64,000 nt of DNA from Lutibacter oricola (GCF_900106565.1 NZ_FNNJ01000002.1:510786-574785); one strand, 5' to 3'. Counted from the first letter of the stretch, positions 34,559 to 44,395 are shown. Made by a program: numbers and translations. Notes: generated from the letters alone by a model not told the origin.

Positions 34559-35380
34559 ATGGATTTACAACACCTTAATAAAATTGCAATAAAGGCGGCG
34601 CTTTCTGCAGGGAAAATCATTCAAAAATATATGAATGATGATATTTTAGTTAGCAAAAAGAATGCAGGAACAAGTATTGCTTCACAAGTTGTAACCGAAG
34701 TTGATTTAGCCTGTGAAAAAGCAATTCTTACACTTATTCTTCCTACCTGTAAGCAGTTTAATTTAGCGCTTTTATCTGAAGAGACAGAAGATGATAACAG
34801 CAGATTTGAAAAAGATTATTTTTGGTGCATTGATCCATTAGATGGAACACTTCCTTTTATTAATAAACACCCAGGTTTCTCTGTATCAATAGCTTTAGTT
34901 GCTAAAGATGCAACACCGCAAATTGGCGTTGTATTTGATCCGAGTACAAATAATTTGTACAATGCAATTAAAGGAAATGGTGTTTTTAAAAACAACAAGC
35001 CATTGATTATTAACAATACAAATAAGCATTTAACGTATGTAACTGATAAAAAGTTAAGTGATACTCCACGTTCAACAGAAATTAAAGAGATATTAGATAA
35101 AAAAGCTGAGAAATTAAGTTTGACTGGCGTAAAAGAAATTTCTGGTTCTGGATCTGTTTTAAATGCCATTCACGTACTGGAAAATGGACCTTCTTGTATG
35201 TTTAAATTTCCTAAAAAAGAAAACGGTGGCGGAAGTATTTGGGACTTTGCCGCAACCGCTTGTATATTTAATGAGTTGAAACTTTCTGCTACAAATTTTA
35301 ATCAGAAAAAGTTAGACTTAAATAAACAAAATGGTTCTTTTATGAATCACGAAGGTGTTTTTTATTCCAACTTTAATTAA
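34559..35380 (+). CDS. inositol monophosphatase / CysQ-family phosphatase
   Basis: 273 residues. Metal-binding residues: Glu74/Glu75 in LLSEETEDD, Asp92 and Asp95 in CIDPLDGTLPF, and a further Asp in GGGSIWDFAATA. This covers the Li-sensitive phosphatase signature. The substrate may be inositol phosphate, PAP, or the product of the neighbouring kinase. The gene is coupled to the kinase gene (2 bp gap) and convergent with the glycosidase gene. Confidence 0.9.
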   Translation: MDLQHLNKIAIKAALSAGKIIQKYMNDDILVSKKNAGTSIASQVVTEVDLACEKAILTLILPTCKQFNLALLSEETEDDNSRFEKDYFWCIDPLDGTLPFINKHPGFSVSIALVAKDATPQIGVVFDPSTNNLYNAIKGNGVFKNNKPLIINNTNKHLTYVTDKKLSDTPRSTEIKEILDKKAEKLSLTGVKEISGSGSVLNAIHVLENGPSCMFKFPKKENGGGSIWDFAATACIFNELKLSATNFNQKKLDLNKQNGSFMNHEGVFYSNFN

Positions 35381-35382
35381 TA

Positions 35383-37719
35383 CTATTCTTCTATTTCAAG
35401 TAATAAAACTCCGTGAACATCAAGTTCAAATTCTGAATTTAATGGCTGTTCAGTAAGCATATTTGTGCATTTAACTGTATCACCGTTTCTCATAGCAACC
35501 TTTAGCTGCGCTTTATTTTTACCTAAATTAATAATTGTCATAATATAACCACCTTTGTTGTTTGAAGCAATTCTCCAATTACACCCTTTATTTGTTAAAC
35601 CATTTGATTCTGATAAAACAACTTTTGGTAAATTATCTTTAATTAAATCTAAAGCAAATACTTTTAAATCGTTGTAATTTGTAGTGTTTAAAGTATGTAA
35701 ATGCCCTTTAACATTTACAAGTTTTTTAGAACGTTTTTGCCCATATTCGTTCATTGAAAGACTGCTATTGTTGTCAATTATTACAGTTCCTCCGTTATTT
35801 AAATAGTTTTGTAATGTTTCAAATTCCGAATCAGTTACGTATTCAGTTTTATAAACAAGTACGGCATCCCAATTTTTAGCATCTTGCTTTTTAATAATTT
35901 TTTCTGTAGCGTAACCAACCGGAAAGCCTTCAAAAAATAAGGATTCATACAAATCATATTGTTGTGTCATATGATGTTCTTTGTTAATAGCAGAAGTTTC
36001 AGAATGAAATAACCTTAACGGTTTTCTTTGACGGCGTAACGCCATAATTTCTTCAGAAAAACTATTTAAATCCATCATTACCTGAGTTAACTCGTTGGCA
36101 ACTTGAGGCTGCATATTAACCGATGCAGCAAATGATTTTGCAAGCGCTACATCTTTTGAATAAACACTATTTTCAAATCTGGCTTCAGGAGAACCATCAG
36201 GATCTCTTGCCCAAAACCAAGATAAACCAGCATCCATACCGTGTAATGTTGCTAACCAAAAGTTGTTTCTAACATATTCTGGAGAAGTATCTAGTTTTCG
36301 CCAAGCAACACTTGAAAGGAAATGAGTTTCGGAATTAACATGTATTTTTTCAGGTGCTATTGATTCCATAAAATCATATGAAACACAAAGTTCTTGCCAG
36401 TGATATGAGTAATACTTTTCCCAAAATTCAAACTTATCATAACGAATGTCTCTTTCTCTTGTTTTAGCATCATCACCTATCATAGTTGTTAGTTCAGTCA
36501 ATGCTTCAATATCAATTCCGTGAGAGCGTTCATCATCAGAAAAAAAGTGTGGTTGCAATTTAATATGCGTGTCACCTTCAGGATTTGTTTTATGTAATTC
36601 TGTTTGTAAAAAGGCAAACCACTCTACTACTCTATCCATATTAAATCGGTCCCAATCGTATCTTAAAGGTGTTCCTTTTGTATGTTTTTCAAGAGGAAAA
36701 GTGAAAGTAACATCGTTAAAAGTGCTAAAGTTTGTTTTCCAATTTTTATTTAGCTCAGTAATGTTATTTTTATACTTTTTACTTAGCCAATTGTTAAACT
36801 TGTTTAAGGTATAAGACGAGAGATCATTCATTTCTCCACGTTTAAATGCCCAATTACCTTTTTCGGAAAACCAATGTGGTTCATTTGCTAAAATGTAACC
36901 TAATTGTACAGATTTTCTTCCTTTTGTTATAGATCCTGTTTTCTGTAAAATGTCGCTCCAAACATCACGCATTAAGGGATTATCAATATCAAAACCAATA
37001 AAAGAACATATTCCTTTGGTAACCTCTGGGTCTTGTTTTTTAATCCACTTAGGAACATTTGTATTCCAAAGTAAGGTATAACCAACCTTTTTATCTGGGT
37101 GATTCTTAATTTTATCTAATGTCCACGGTACAAATGTGCGATCTTCTTTTAATAATTGAGGTGTAAATCCACCAATATGATCAATATTTCCTAAATGATC
37201 GTTATAAATTCTACTATCTGAAGTTGGGTTTCCCATTGATTTTGAAAAGTAATCATATAAAAAAACAGGTTTTCCATTACTTGTAAACTGATCATTTTCA
37301 ACTACTATATTTTCCCAATCTACTTTAGAAACAGGTCTCCTTACTATGGTACCATTCATAACTAAAGTCAAATCATTTATTCCTTTATCTAAAATTTCAA
37401 TAACTTTTTGTCGCTCAAAACTAGGAAGGTTCTTAGCCATTGCTACCTTATCACCTTTTATAGGTTTAAATTTTTCTAATGAATTTTGAATAAAAGGAAT
37501 GTTATTTTCATCCCATTTTGCAATTTTTAAAAACTCTTTTGAAAACCATACAACTGTTTCTTCTCTAGTTACATCAAATCCTTTTTTTTGAGCTTTTTTC
37601 ATTAATTTTTCGAGCTGAACTATTTTTTTTTGAGCTGTTTTATTTAAATCTTGAGCATTAACAGAAAAGTTCTGAATAAGTAATAATAGTAATAGCGCTA
37701 GTGTGTAATATGTTTTCAT
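35383..37719 (-). CDS. GH42-like glycosidase (clan GH-A), exported
   Basis: 778 residues; signal peptide MKTYYTLALLLLLLIQNFSV then NAQ. A helical N-terminal extension (25-125) precedes a TIM-barrel. The likely acid/base is Glu280 in LANEPHWF and the nucleophile Glu464 in HVNSETHFLSS. The C-terminal region (about 600-700) resembles the GATase-like trimerisation domain of GH42 enzymes, followed by a small beta domain. The substrate cannot be told; a galactoside or agar-type glycan is possible. No SusC/SusD or other polysaccharide-utilisation genes are adjacent. Confidence 0.75.
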   Translation of the reverse strand: MKTYYTLALLLLLLIQNFSVNAQDLNKTAQKKIVQLEKLMKKAQKKGFDVTREETVVWFSKEFLKIAKWDENNIPFIQNSLEKFKPIKGDKVAMAKNLPSFERQKVIEILDKGINDLTLVMNGTIVRRPVSKVDWENIVVENDQFTSNGKPVFLYDYFSKSMGNPTSDSRIYNDHLGNIDHIGGFTPQLLKEDRTFVPWTLDKIKNHPDKKVGYTLLWNTNVPKWIKKQDPEVTKGICSFIGFDIDNPLMRDVWSDILQKTGSITKGRKSVQLGYILANEPHWFSEKGNWAFKRGEMNDLSSYTLNKFNNWLSKKYKNNITELNKNWKTNFSTFNDVTFTFPLEKHTKGTPLRYDWDRFNMDRVVEWFAFLQTELHKTNPEGDTHIKLQPHFFSDDERSHGIDIEALTELTTMIGDDAKTRERDIRYDKFEFWEKYYSYHWQELCVSYDFMESIAPEKIHVNSETHFLSSVAWRKLDTSPEYVRNNFWLATLHGMDAGLSWFWARDPDGSPEARFENSVYSKDVALAKSFAASVNMQPQVANELTQVMMDLNSFSEEIMALRRQRKPLRLFHSETSAINKEHHMTQQYDLYESLFFEGFPVGYATEKIIKKQDAKNWDAVLVYKTEYVTDSEFETLQNYLNNGGTVIIDNNSSLSMNEYGQKRSKKLVNVKGHLHTLNTTNYNDLKVFALDLIKDNLPKVVLSESNGLTNKGCNWRIASNNKGGYIMTIINLGKNKAQLKVAMRNGDTVKCTNMLTEQPLNSEFELDVHGVLLLEIEE

Positions 37720-37853
37720 TGTAGTGGAATTTTAGAGGTTACTCCTTTTCTATTTTTAAAGCAACTCAAATATATAAAATTCAAATAGTATATTTAACTT
37801 TCACACCTATCATTTTTACACAGATTTTAAGAAAATTACTCATTCTTTTCTAT

Positions 37854-37861
37854 TATTTTTG
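37854..37861 (+). promoter_or_regulatory. -7 box of the M23 endopeptidase gene
   Basis: TATTTTTG, 36 nt before the ATG at 37898; matches TAnnTTTG. Confidence 0.5.
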
Positions 37862-37897
37862 CATTTTTAATTTTAAAAAACGATAGTTAATTTTATT

Positions 37898-38851
37898 ATG
37901 AAACCAGTTTACCTATTTTTCTTTTTATTTTGTTTAGGCTTTAATAATTACGGACAAAATAAAAAGGATATTAAAATTAATGTAGATTCAATTATTCAAA
38001 TAATTTTAGCTGAAGACATACAAAAAATTAAGAAAGATACACTTGGTCAACTAGCTATACAGGATTCTATTATTACTTCACCTAAAGACAGCATTATTAA
38101 TACGTGGTTAACGGAAAACTGGAATACTTCAGTTTTAAATTCGTATAAGCAAGAAACTATTATACAACCATTTAACATTAAATTTTTAGATAGCACCTAC
38201 CATTCTCCTATAGAACGCAAGAAAGTTATTACTTCTCATTACGGTTGGAGAAATAGACATCCTCATTATGGAATTGATATAGATTTAATAACTGGAGATA
38301 ATGTTTTTGCTATGTTTGATGGTAAAGTACGTTACGTTGGTTATAATAGAGGGCACGGAAAAGTGATTGTGATACGACATTTTAACGGATTAGAAACAGT
38401 TTACGCTCACTTATCTAAACGATTGGTAAAAGCCAACGACATTGTTTTAAAAGGTGAAATTATTGGTAAAGGTGGTAATTCTGGAAATTCAACAGGAAGT
38501 CATTTACACCTAGAAGTAAACTATAAAGGAAATCATATAAACCCTGAATATTTGTTTGATTTTGAAGAAAATAATATAGTAAGAGCACAAAATATTTGGG
38601 TTACTAAAAAATGGACTACTGCATACAACCATAATACAAAACGCCAAAGCAATATTAAAATTTGTAATACTCTAGATGAAGCTATACAAAGTGAAGTAAA
38701 ACAAAAAGAATTATATATTGTTAAACGAGGAGATACATTATCAAGAATATCTAGTAAACATCATGTATCTATAACATCAATTTGCAAGTCTAATGCCATT
38801 AGAAAAACAAGCACACTAAGAATTGGACAAAAACTAATTTTAGTTAAATAG
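37898..38851 (+). CDS. M23 zinc endopeptidase with C-terminal LysM domain
   Basis: 317 residues. A signal peptide (to about residue 20), a variable region (20-105), and a LytM/M23 domain with zinc ligands His123 and Asp127 in PHYGIDID and His204 in SHLHLEV, with His171 in YAHLSK. The LysM domain (about 272-316: YIVKRGDTLSRISSKHHVSI) binds peptidoglycan. The domain order fits a cell-wall endopeptidase involved in growth or division. It stands alone. Confidence 0.92.
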   Translation: MKPVYLFFFLFCLGFNNYGQNKKDIKINVDSIIQIILAEDIQKIKKDTLGQLAIQDSIITSPKDSIINTWLTENWNTSVLNSYKQETIIQPFNIKFLDSTYHSPIERKKVITSHYGWRNRHPHYGIDIDLITGDNVFAMFDGKVRYVGYNRGHGKVIVIRHFNGLETVYAHLSKRLVKANDIVLKGEIIGKGGNSGNSTGSHLHLEVNYKGNHINPEYLFDFEENNIVRAQNIWVTKKWTTAYNHNTKRQSNIKICNTLDEAIQSEVKQKELYIVKRGDTLSRISSKHHVSITSICKSNAIRKTSTLRIGQKLILVK

Positions 38852-38895
38852 GTTCATTTCTCCCCTTTTTATTAGTATTTTAAACTATGTATATA

Positions 38896-40233
38896 TCAAG
38901 GTTTTAAAAATTGACCTAGACAATTACGTTTTTCTTCTTTTAAACGTACTTGAATAACCACTTTATTGTTTAATGTTTGCTTAGCTGAAACATTTTTAAT
39001 TAACTGTAGATACTTATTTATACTTTTTTCTGAAGAAAACTCAAGAGGTTGTTTTAAATACCTACTAACAGCAATAAACATATTAAACTTGTATTCTTCT
39101 TTCTTAAATTCACTAGTATTCTCATTTTTTTGAGAATAAATATTTAGAGTATTTTCTACCTGTTTAGCATACATTTTATATATTGGAATACTTGTTAAAA
39201 GTGTATCGTTTTCAATAATTTGAATAGCTTTAGAGTTATAAAAATACTCGTATAGATTTTTATTACTTCCTAATGAAATACTTATATTAGGTGTATTAAA
39301 CTTTTGAATTGATTTTTTTTCTATTTTATTAAAATCATCATCATATTTATAAGTAACAATAGTGTCTATTTTAGTGTCTATAGCTCTAAGGTTAGCTACT
39401 AAGCTTCCATTCCATTTATTCACAATAGAATCTAAAGATAGTTTTGTGAAATTTTTAAATTTCTTCTTATTTTTAAGTGAACTTAAGGATTTAAAAACAG
39501 TGTTGTTTTTATTTATTTTTGTTGAAATAAACCCAATTGAATTATTAGTATCTTCAACATATTTGTCTGCAATAAATAAATTTGAATTTAAACTTCCTTT
39601 TATTTCAAAAAGACCATTTTTAAAATTAGCCTCTAAAAAATCGTCCTTTAAATTTGTATACGTAATATCACTTTTTGAATTAGAGATTGATTTAAGCAAT
39701 TCACTCTCTTTTTTATAAAATGTAGTTTGGTTAAAAACAGTTTTTATTTCAGAAATTATAGACGTGTTTTCTTGTTTTTTTAATGCAATAATTGCATTTG
39801 AACTAGAAAACGCAATAATTATTCTGCCTTTACAAAATGTTTCTAATTTATTAGAAGTTGAATTTTTAAAACCTTCTTGCAACAGATAACGCTTAAGTTT
39901 ATGGCTGTCTTTTAGCTTTAAAAGGCTACTAAACCAAGCGTTTTTATAATTAGAGTTATTTGTGAAAAAAAATAAGTTTTTTGGAATTTCTATTGTTTTA
40001 TTAAATGATATACTTCCTTTCTTTTTAGATTTAAAACTAATGTATTTTAAAGGATTTTTAATAACATCAATTAACAAGTGGTGTTCAATCTCTCGAAGAT
40101 TAATTTGCACTATTTCAGTGGCTGAAATTGGTATTTTTTTTTCATATATTAAAGCTTGCTTATATCTAAATAAATAGAGTGCTAAAACAGTAACACTAAT
40201 AATAACAAGTATATAAGCAAGCTTTTTTTTCAT
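38896..40233 (-). CDS. uncharacterised membrane-anchored protein, 445 aa
   Basis: A single N-terminal membrane segment (LAYILVIISVTVLALYLF) is followed by a polar, Lys-rich extracytoplasmic part. No catalytic motif is recognised. It starts 6 bp after the 569-aa gene and resembles it slightly in layout (both are large exported proteins with Lys-rich segments), so it may be a distant relative or partner. It is the last of three co-transcribed envelope genes. Confidence 0.7.
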   Translation of the reverse strand: MKKKLAYILVIISVTVLALYLFRYKQALIYEKKIPISATEIVQINLREIEHHLLIDVIKNPLKYISFKSKKKGSISFNKTIEIPKNLFFFTNNSNYKNAWFSSLLKLKDSHKLKRYLLQEGFKNSTSNKLETFCKGRIIIAFSSSNAIIALKKQENTSIISEIKTVFNQTTFYKKESELLKSISNSKSDITYTNLKDDFLEANFKNGLFEIKGSLNSNLFIADKYVEDTNNSIGFISTKINKNNTVFKSLSSLKNKKKFKNFTKLSLDSIVNKWNGSLVANLRAIDTKIDTIVTYKYDDDFNKIEKKSIQKFNTPNISISLGSNKNLYEYFYNSKAIQIIENDTLLTSIPIYKMYAKQVENTLNIYSQKNENTSEFKKEEYKFNMFIAVSRYLKQPLEFSSEKSINKYLQLIKNVSAKQTLNNKVVIQVRLKEEKRNCLGQFLKP

Positions 40234-40239
40234 ATTTCT

Positions 40240-41949
40240 TTAATTAGAAACAAATTCAAGAAAGTCAAAAATTGTTTTTAATGAATTTTCCTGCGCGCCT
40301 GAAGTATTAATCTTAATTTCAGAGTATATGTTGTTACCTTTCATTTTAGAAGCTTTAAAATAAGCATCTTTTAAATTGTCTTTAGCATAATTTACATAAC
40401 CTTGCTCCTTGCGGCTTAACTCAGAAGCTGGAACTTTAGAAATCATTTTTTCCGCATTTACATAAAATATAGAACTATTATTTTTTATCATTTTTTGATG
40501 TTTACCTAAATCATTCACAAAACGATTATTTACAATATTTGAAATTTTTTCTTTTGAAGTTGTAAAGAATAAGATGTTATTTTTAACTACAGCATAAAGA
40601 TCAAAAGGCATTTTACTTTGCGGAATATTAACCTTGTAATACCCTTCTTCATTTTCAATTAATTTATGTTTTATTCCTAAGTTTGCTGCCTTATTTAATA
40701 GTTTTCCTTTCTTAGAACCAATCATAATTGTAAAATCAGGAGCTACTTCTTTTTTTGTTTTTGTAACCTCTTTCTTTTTATAATTATCATCGTATTTGTA
40801 TGATTTATAGGTCATTTCTTTTTCTGTAAAATCGTTTAATACAAATAACATGTCACCAGTTATTAATTCTCCAATTGCTTCTTCGTCTATAATTAAAGAT
40901 AAAAAATCTGTACCTAGTTCCATTTCTTCTTTAAAGTTAGGCATCATTGCTCCATACATACTACTTACTAAAGCTGGATATTCTTCTAACATAGCTTGCA
41001 TATCCATTGATAAACTGAAATATGCTAAAACATCATTCTGATTAAAATATGTATAAAAGTTTTTATCCATTTTAGACTTGTAGAACTGTTTAAACACCTT
41101 TTGCCATTCAGTACTTACTTCCATTTTAGTAGTTAATCTAGCTGCTTTTTCTTCAAAGTATAAATTAGCAGTAACGCTCTCAAAACCATATAAATTTGAT
41201 TTAGCTTGTAAACCAACAAGTGAAGACATACCAGCCATATTAGACATAGCACTATTAATTAACTGACCATAGTTGCGAACCCAAACAGATGCTGCTGCAT
41301 TTTTACTTTTGCTGGCAGTATAATTTTTATTGCTTAAAATAGATTTTTTTCCATTTCCTTTAAAAATATCAAAAGCATATTTTTTTGCCCATTTTGCTGT
41401 AATTTTTTTCTTTACACTGTAGTATGATTTGTTTTCATTTTCAGTAACAGCCATAAAACGATCTTCATTTTCGCTAAAGTAATTAGCATCTTTTTGGTAA
41501 CCCGAAAAGAACAATAAATTATCATTCCAAATTAAAATAGAACCGTTTTCAGCCAATATGTTCATTGTAACTTCTGAAACAATTTTTTCTTTTGAACGTT
41601 TAGGAATTAAGTTTTCAAACTTATTTTTATCTGTTAACTTAACCAAAACACTATGATAACTAATACTGTCTGTTTTTTTGTAAAAGTAAAATGCTTTTGA
41701 GTTTACATTAAATCCAAAGTCTTTAATACTAGTTATTGTTAAACCATCATCCGATTTTCTATTTACCTCTTTAAATATTTGCTTAGAGAAATTATAGTTA
41801 TTGAATTCAGAAATTGAAACTAACTCTACTAAACGATCTGCATTTATTGAAACCACGGCTTCTGCACTGTTTGGAATTTTACTTTCAATATTTTGCGCTA
41901 AACTTACAAATGATGTAAAAATAGCAGCAATTAATAGGATTTTTTTCAT
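40240..41949 (-). CDS. exported protein resembling DUF4836, 569 aa
   Basis: A signal peptide (MKKILLIAAIFTSFVSLAQN, cleavage after LAQ) precedes a large soluble domain that begins IPNSAEAVVSINADRLVELV, similar in style to DUF4836 proteins of Bacteroidota. Nothing catalytic is evident. It lies 5 bp downstream of the lipoprotein gene at 41955-42626 and 6 bp before the 445-aa gene, in one transcription unit. The function is unknown. Confidence 0.72.
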   Translation of the reverse strand: MKKILLIAAIFTSFVSLAQNIESKIPNSAEAVVSINADRLVELVSISEFNNYNFSKQIFKEVNRKSDDGLTITSIKDFGFNVNSKAFYFYKKTDSISYHSVLVKLTDKNKFENLIPKRSKEKIVSEVTMNILAENGSILIWNDNLLFFSGYQKDANYFSENEDRFMAVTENENKSYYSVKKKITAKWAKKYAFDIFKGNGKKSILSNKNYTASKSKNAAASVWVRNYGQLINSAMSNMAGMSSLVGLQAKSNLYGFESVTANLYFEEKAARLTTKMEVSTEWQKVFKQFYKSKMDKNFYTYFNQNDVLAYFSLSMDMQAMLEEYPALVSSMYGAMMPNFKEEMELGTDFLSLIIDEEAIGELITGDMLFVLNDFTEKEMTYKSYKYDDNYKKKEVTKTKKEVAPDFTIMIGSKKGKLLNKAANLGIKHKLIENEEGYYKVNIPQSKMPFDLYAVVKNNILFFTTSKEKISNIVNNRFVNDLGKHQKMIKNNSSIFYVNAEKMISKVPASELSRKEQGYVNYAKDNLKDAYFKASKMKGNNIYSEIKINTSGAQENSLKTIFDFLEFVSN

Positions 41950-41954
41950 AATAA

Positions 41955-42626
41955 TTATTTCTGTAGTTGAATTTGATTTTTGATTGATTTCTTATTTTTT
42001 ATAATGTCTTGAGCATTTACTCTTAACATAATTGCTTTTTTGTTACCCGAAATTTTAGCTTCTATATTTTTTGATGAAATAATTGGAGTTTCAAAACGAT
42101 AAATAGTAGTTAATGAAGCAGTTTCAAAAACTTTTCGATCTTCCATTTTTGTTTTTCCAAACTCTTTAGAAAGATTATAATGATAGTTTCTGGCAAATAT
42201 ATTATCTGATTTATTAAAGCTAAAATGTTGTTGTTGCTTTATAAGAGCAGCATCTTTTTTTGAGCTAAAATTTGAAATTACAGTATTTAATGCTTCAACA
42301 TTTGTAAAATCACAAGAAATTGTAAAAATGTATTCATTAAAATTTGAAGAATTTTTAACGTTAGAGATGCCTTTAGTTTTCTTTATTTCTTGAACTATGG
42401 AAGCTATTTTATTATTAATTGTTATTTTGGAAGGTACTTTATAATTATTAACGCTATCTAATAACATGATAGAGTTTATCTTGGTTCTACTTTTACTTAA
42501 ATTTACGGTAAGTGTAATATGCCCCGAACCATCTTTATTAAAACTAACTTCTTCTACTATTTCAAAACAACTAGTACAAAGAATTAGTAACCCAAAAAAT
42601 AATAAATAAAATCTCTTTTTTTGCAT
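41955..42626 (-). CDS. lipoprotein of unknown function, 223 aa
   Basis: Lipoprotein signal MQKKRFYLLFFGLLILCTSC, lipobox Cys at residue 20. The mature part starts EIVEEVSFNKDGSGHITLTV, a short beta-rich region seen in many Bacteroidota lipoproteins, and continues with helical and strand-rich segments lacking motifs. First gene of a three-gene envelope unit (42626-38896). Confidence 0.75.
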   Translation of the reverse strand: MQKKRFYLLFFGLLILCTSCFEIVEEVSFNKDGSGHITLTVNLSKSRTKINSIMLLDSVNNYKVPSKITINNKIASIVQEIKKTKGISNVKNSSNFNEYIFTISCDFTNVEALNTVISNFSSKKDAALIKQQQHFSFNKSDNIFARNYHYNLSKEFGKTKMEDRKVFETASLTTIYRFETPIISSKNIEAKISGNKKAIMLRVNAQDIIKNKKSIKNQIQLQK

Positions 42627-42713
42627 TACAATTTTATGAATTCCAAATTTAATTTATTTATTACAAATAGTAGGTATTTATTAATCAGTTTATTTCTTTT
42701 GGTAAATGAGCGT

Positions 42714-42740
42714 TTGAGTAATTAAACATTCGTATTTTTG
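42714..42740 (+). promoter_or_regulatory. promoter of the ThiE-like gene
   Basis: TTG (42714-42716), a 16-nt spacer and TATTTTTG (42733-42740), 60 nt before the ATG at 42801. Confidence 0.6.
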
Positions 42741-42800
42741 CAATTCATTAAATCTTAAAACGCTGTATAATAATTACAGAAAACTTCAAGAAACTTAGTA

Positions 42801-43445
42801 ATGATTATACCTAAATTACATTATATATCTCAAGGAAATTCACCTAAAGAACATATAGAGAACATTCAAAAAGCTTGTACTTCTGGTGTAGAATTGGTAC
42901 AATTAAATTTGAAAAACATTTCTAACAAAAAATATTTAAAATGGGCTAAAGAAGCTCAAAAAATTACAGTACATTTTCAAACAAGGTTAATAATAAACGG
43001 TAATTATGAAATAGCCAAAACTATTAAGGCAGATGGTGTTTATTTAGAGCAAATGGATACATGCCCAACAATAGTTCGAAAATTTCTTTATTCTTGGCAA
43101 TTAATTGGAGTATATGCTAATACATTACAAAATTGTAAGGATTTAATTAATAAAGAAGTTGATTACATTTGTTTAGGCCCGTATAACTCTGAAACAACAG
43201 AAAAAAACACTCCAATCAACTTAGGTTTAAATGGTTATACAGCTATTATTGATGAGCTAAAAACTAAAACTCCTATTATTGGAATTAAAGGTATAACAAC
43301 TAATAATGTTTCTGAAATATTAGAAACTGGAATTTCTGGAGTTGCAGTGTCGAGAGCTATTACAAAAGATTTTAATTCTATCCGATTGTTTAATGAATTG
43401 TTAAACGCTTCTTCAACAAAAGAACAGCGTTATACTTTCGAATAG
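42801..43445 (+). CDS. divergent thiamine phosphate synthase family (ThiE/TenI-like) protein
   Basis: 214 residues forming one TIM-barrel. Family landmarks are visible but altered: VELVQLNLKN for the first strand, LIINGNYEIA where INDR is usual, GVYLEQMD for GVHLGQ.D, LIGVYANT where IG.S.H is usual, DYICLGPYNSE, then IKGI and SGVAVSRAI at the end. Loss of the expected NDR, Ser and His suggests a TenI-like or altered-substrate protein rather than a standard ThiE. No thiamine genes are adjacent. Confidence 0.75.
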   Translation: MIIPKLHYISQGNSPKEHIENIQKACTSGVELVQLNLKNISNKKYLKWAKEAQKITVHFQTRLIINGNYEIAKTIKADGVYLEQMDTCPTIVRKFLYSWQLIGVYANTLQNCKDLINKEVDYICLGPYNSETTEKNTPINLGLNGYTAIIDELKTKTPIIGIKGITTNNVSEILETGISGVAVSRAITKDFNSIRLFNELLNASSTKEQRYTFE

Positions 43446-43458
43446 ATAATTATCATAA

Positions 43459-43489
43459 AAAAAGCCCATCAAATATTGATGGGCTTTTT
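43459..43489. terminator. bidirectional terminator between ThiE-like and cold-shock genes
   Basis: Fourteen-bp stem AAAAAGCCCATCAA / TTGATGGGCTTTTT with a 3-nt loop and T-runs on both strands, between convergent genes. Confidence 0.88.
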
Positions 43490-43507
43490 GAAAACTTGAA
43501 TATATTT

Positions 43508-43699
43508 TTAGATAACTTTTACGTTAACTGCATTTAATCCTTTTTTTCCTTCTTGTAATTCAAATTCAACTTCGTCACCTTCACGAATTTCATCTATTAA
43601 TCCTGAAATGTGTACAAAATGATCTTTACTTACACCTTCTTCAGTTATAAATCCAAATCCTTTAGTTTCATTGAAAAACTTTACTGTTCCTTTACTCAT
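43508..43699 (-). CDS. cold-shock protein (CspA family), 63 aa
   Basis: A single cold-shock domain: [15 protein letters not shown] (RNP1-type, KGFGFI) and HFVHISGL (RNP2-type). It binds single-stranded RNA and prevents unwanted folding. It is one of two CSD genes in the window; the other (56565-57023) carries a long N-terminal extension. Together with two DEAD-box helicase genes this gives several RNA-remodelling proteins in one region. Confidence 0.95.
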   Translation of the reverse strand: MSKGTVKFFNETKGFGFITEEGVSKDHFVHISGLIDEIREGDEVEFELQEGKKGLNAVNVKVI

Positions 43700-43781
43700 T
43701 ATATTGTAATTTTATTTATTATAGTTTTATAATAGCAACTATAATGCCATTAATTTAAAACCTTTACCTCTCGTAATAGAA

Positions 43782-44213
43782 TTAAATAATTTCTTCTGTT
43801 AAACGTATAGCGTCCCCAATAAATTTTGGACATAATTTTTGATGAAGCCCTTGCTCTCCTATTTCTTTTAAACCTTCAGGAGTTGTACAGTCATAACCAA
43901 GCAATTCTTTACATCTTATAACTTTATGTTCTTTTTTGAAGTTTTGCATAAACTTACTTACCTTTTCTTTGGTTAATCTTTTTGCCTCTTCATCTTGTAT
44001 ATTTGCAGAACCATATTTTAACCCAATAGTAATACATGCTCCTGAAACAGCTCCACAAACTTCTCCTTGCGTAAGTCCACTACCAAACCCAGCAGTCATT
44101 TTTAAGGTAGTTTCCATATCTATATTTAGATCTTCAGCAAAAGCATTTACTGTTTTTTGACAACAGTTTAAACCGTTCGAATTTTTAAGAATTTCTTCAA
44201 TATTCTTTTTCAT
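43782..44213 (-). CDS. C_GCAxxG_C_C-family redox protein
   Basis: 143 residues from the ATG at 44213 (MKKNIEEILK); a TTG-started version from 44228 is less likely. Conserved Cys residues are visible in LNCCQKTVNAF, GEVCGAVSGACI, IRCKELLGYDC and KLCPKF, matching the C_GCAxxG_C_C family name. These proteins are thought to bind metals or act in redox chemistry. No partner gene is adjacent. Confidence 0.85.
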   Translation of the reverse strand: MKKNIEEILKNSNGLNCCQKTVNAFAEDLNIDMETTLKMTAGFGSGLTQGEVCGAVSGACITIGLKYGSANIQDEEAKRLTKEKVSKFMQNFKKEHKVIRCKELLGYDCTTPEGLKEIGEQGLHQKLCPKFIGDAIRLTEEII

Positions 44214-44338
44214 AATTTTATTTTTCAATTACAAGGTAAAGTTACTAATTTGGAAATTTTATAGGCCTATATAAATAGAAGTTTTACCAATTTAAAATCT
44301 TTTTAAATAATGTAAACTATATTATAAATTAAGTACAT

Positions 44339-44371
44339 AAAAAAACCATTTTGAAATTGTTCAAAATGGTT
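44339..44371 (-). terminator. terminator of the nitroreductase gene
   Basis: Twelve-bp stem AACCATTTTGAA / TTCAAAATGGTT with a 4-nt loop, followed on the minus strand by T7. Confidence 0.82.
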
Positions 44372-44395
44372 ATTATAAAATTATTAGTATAAATA

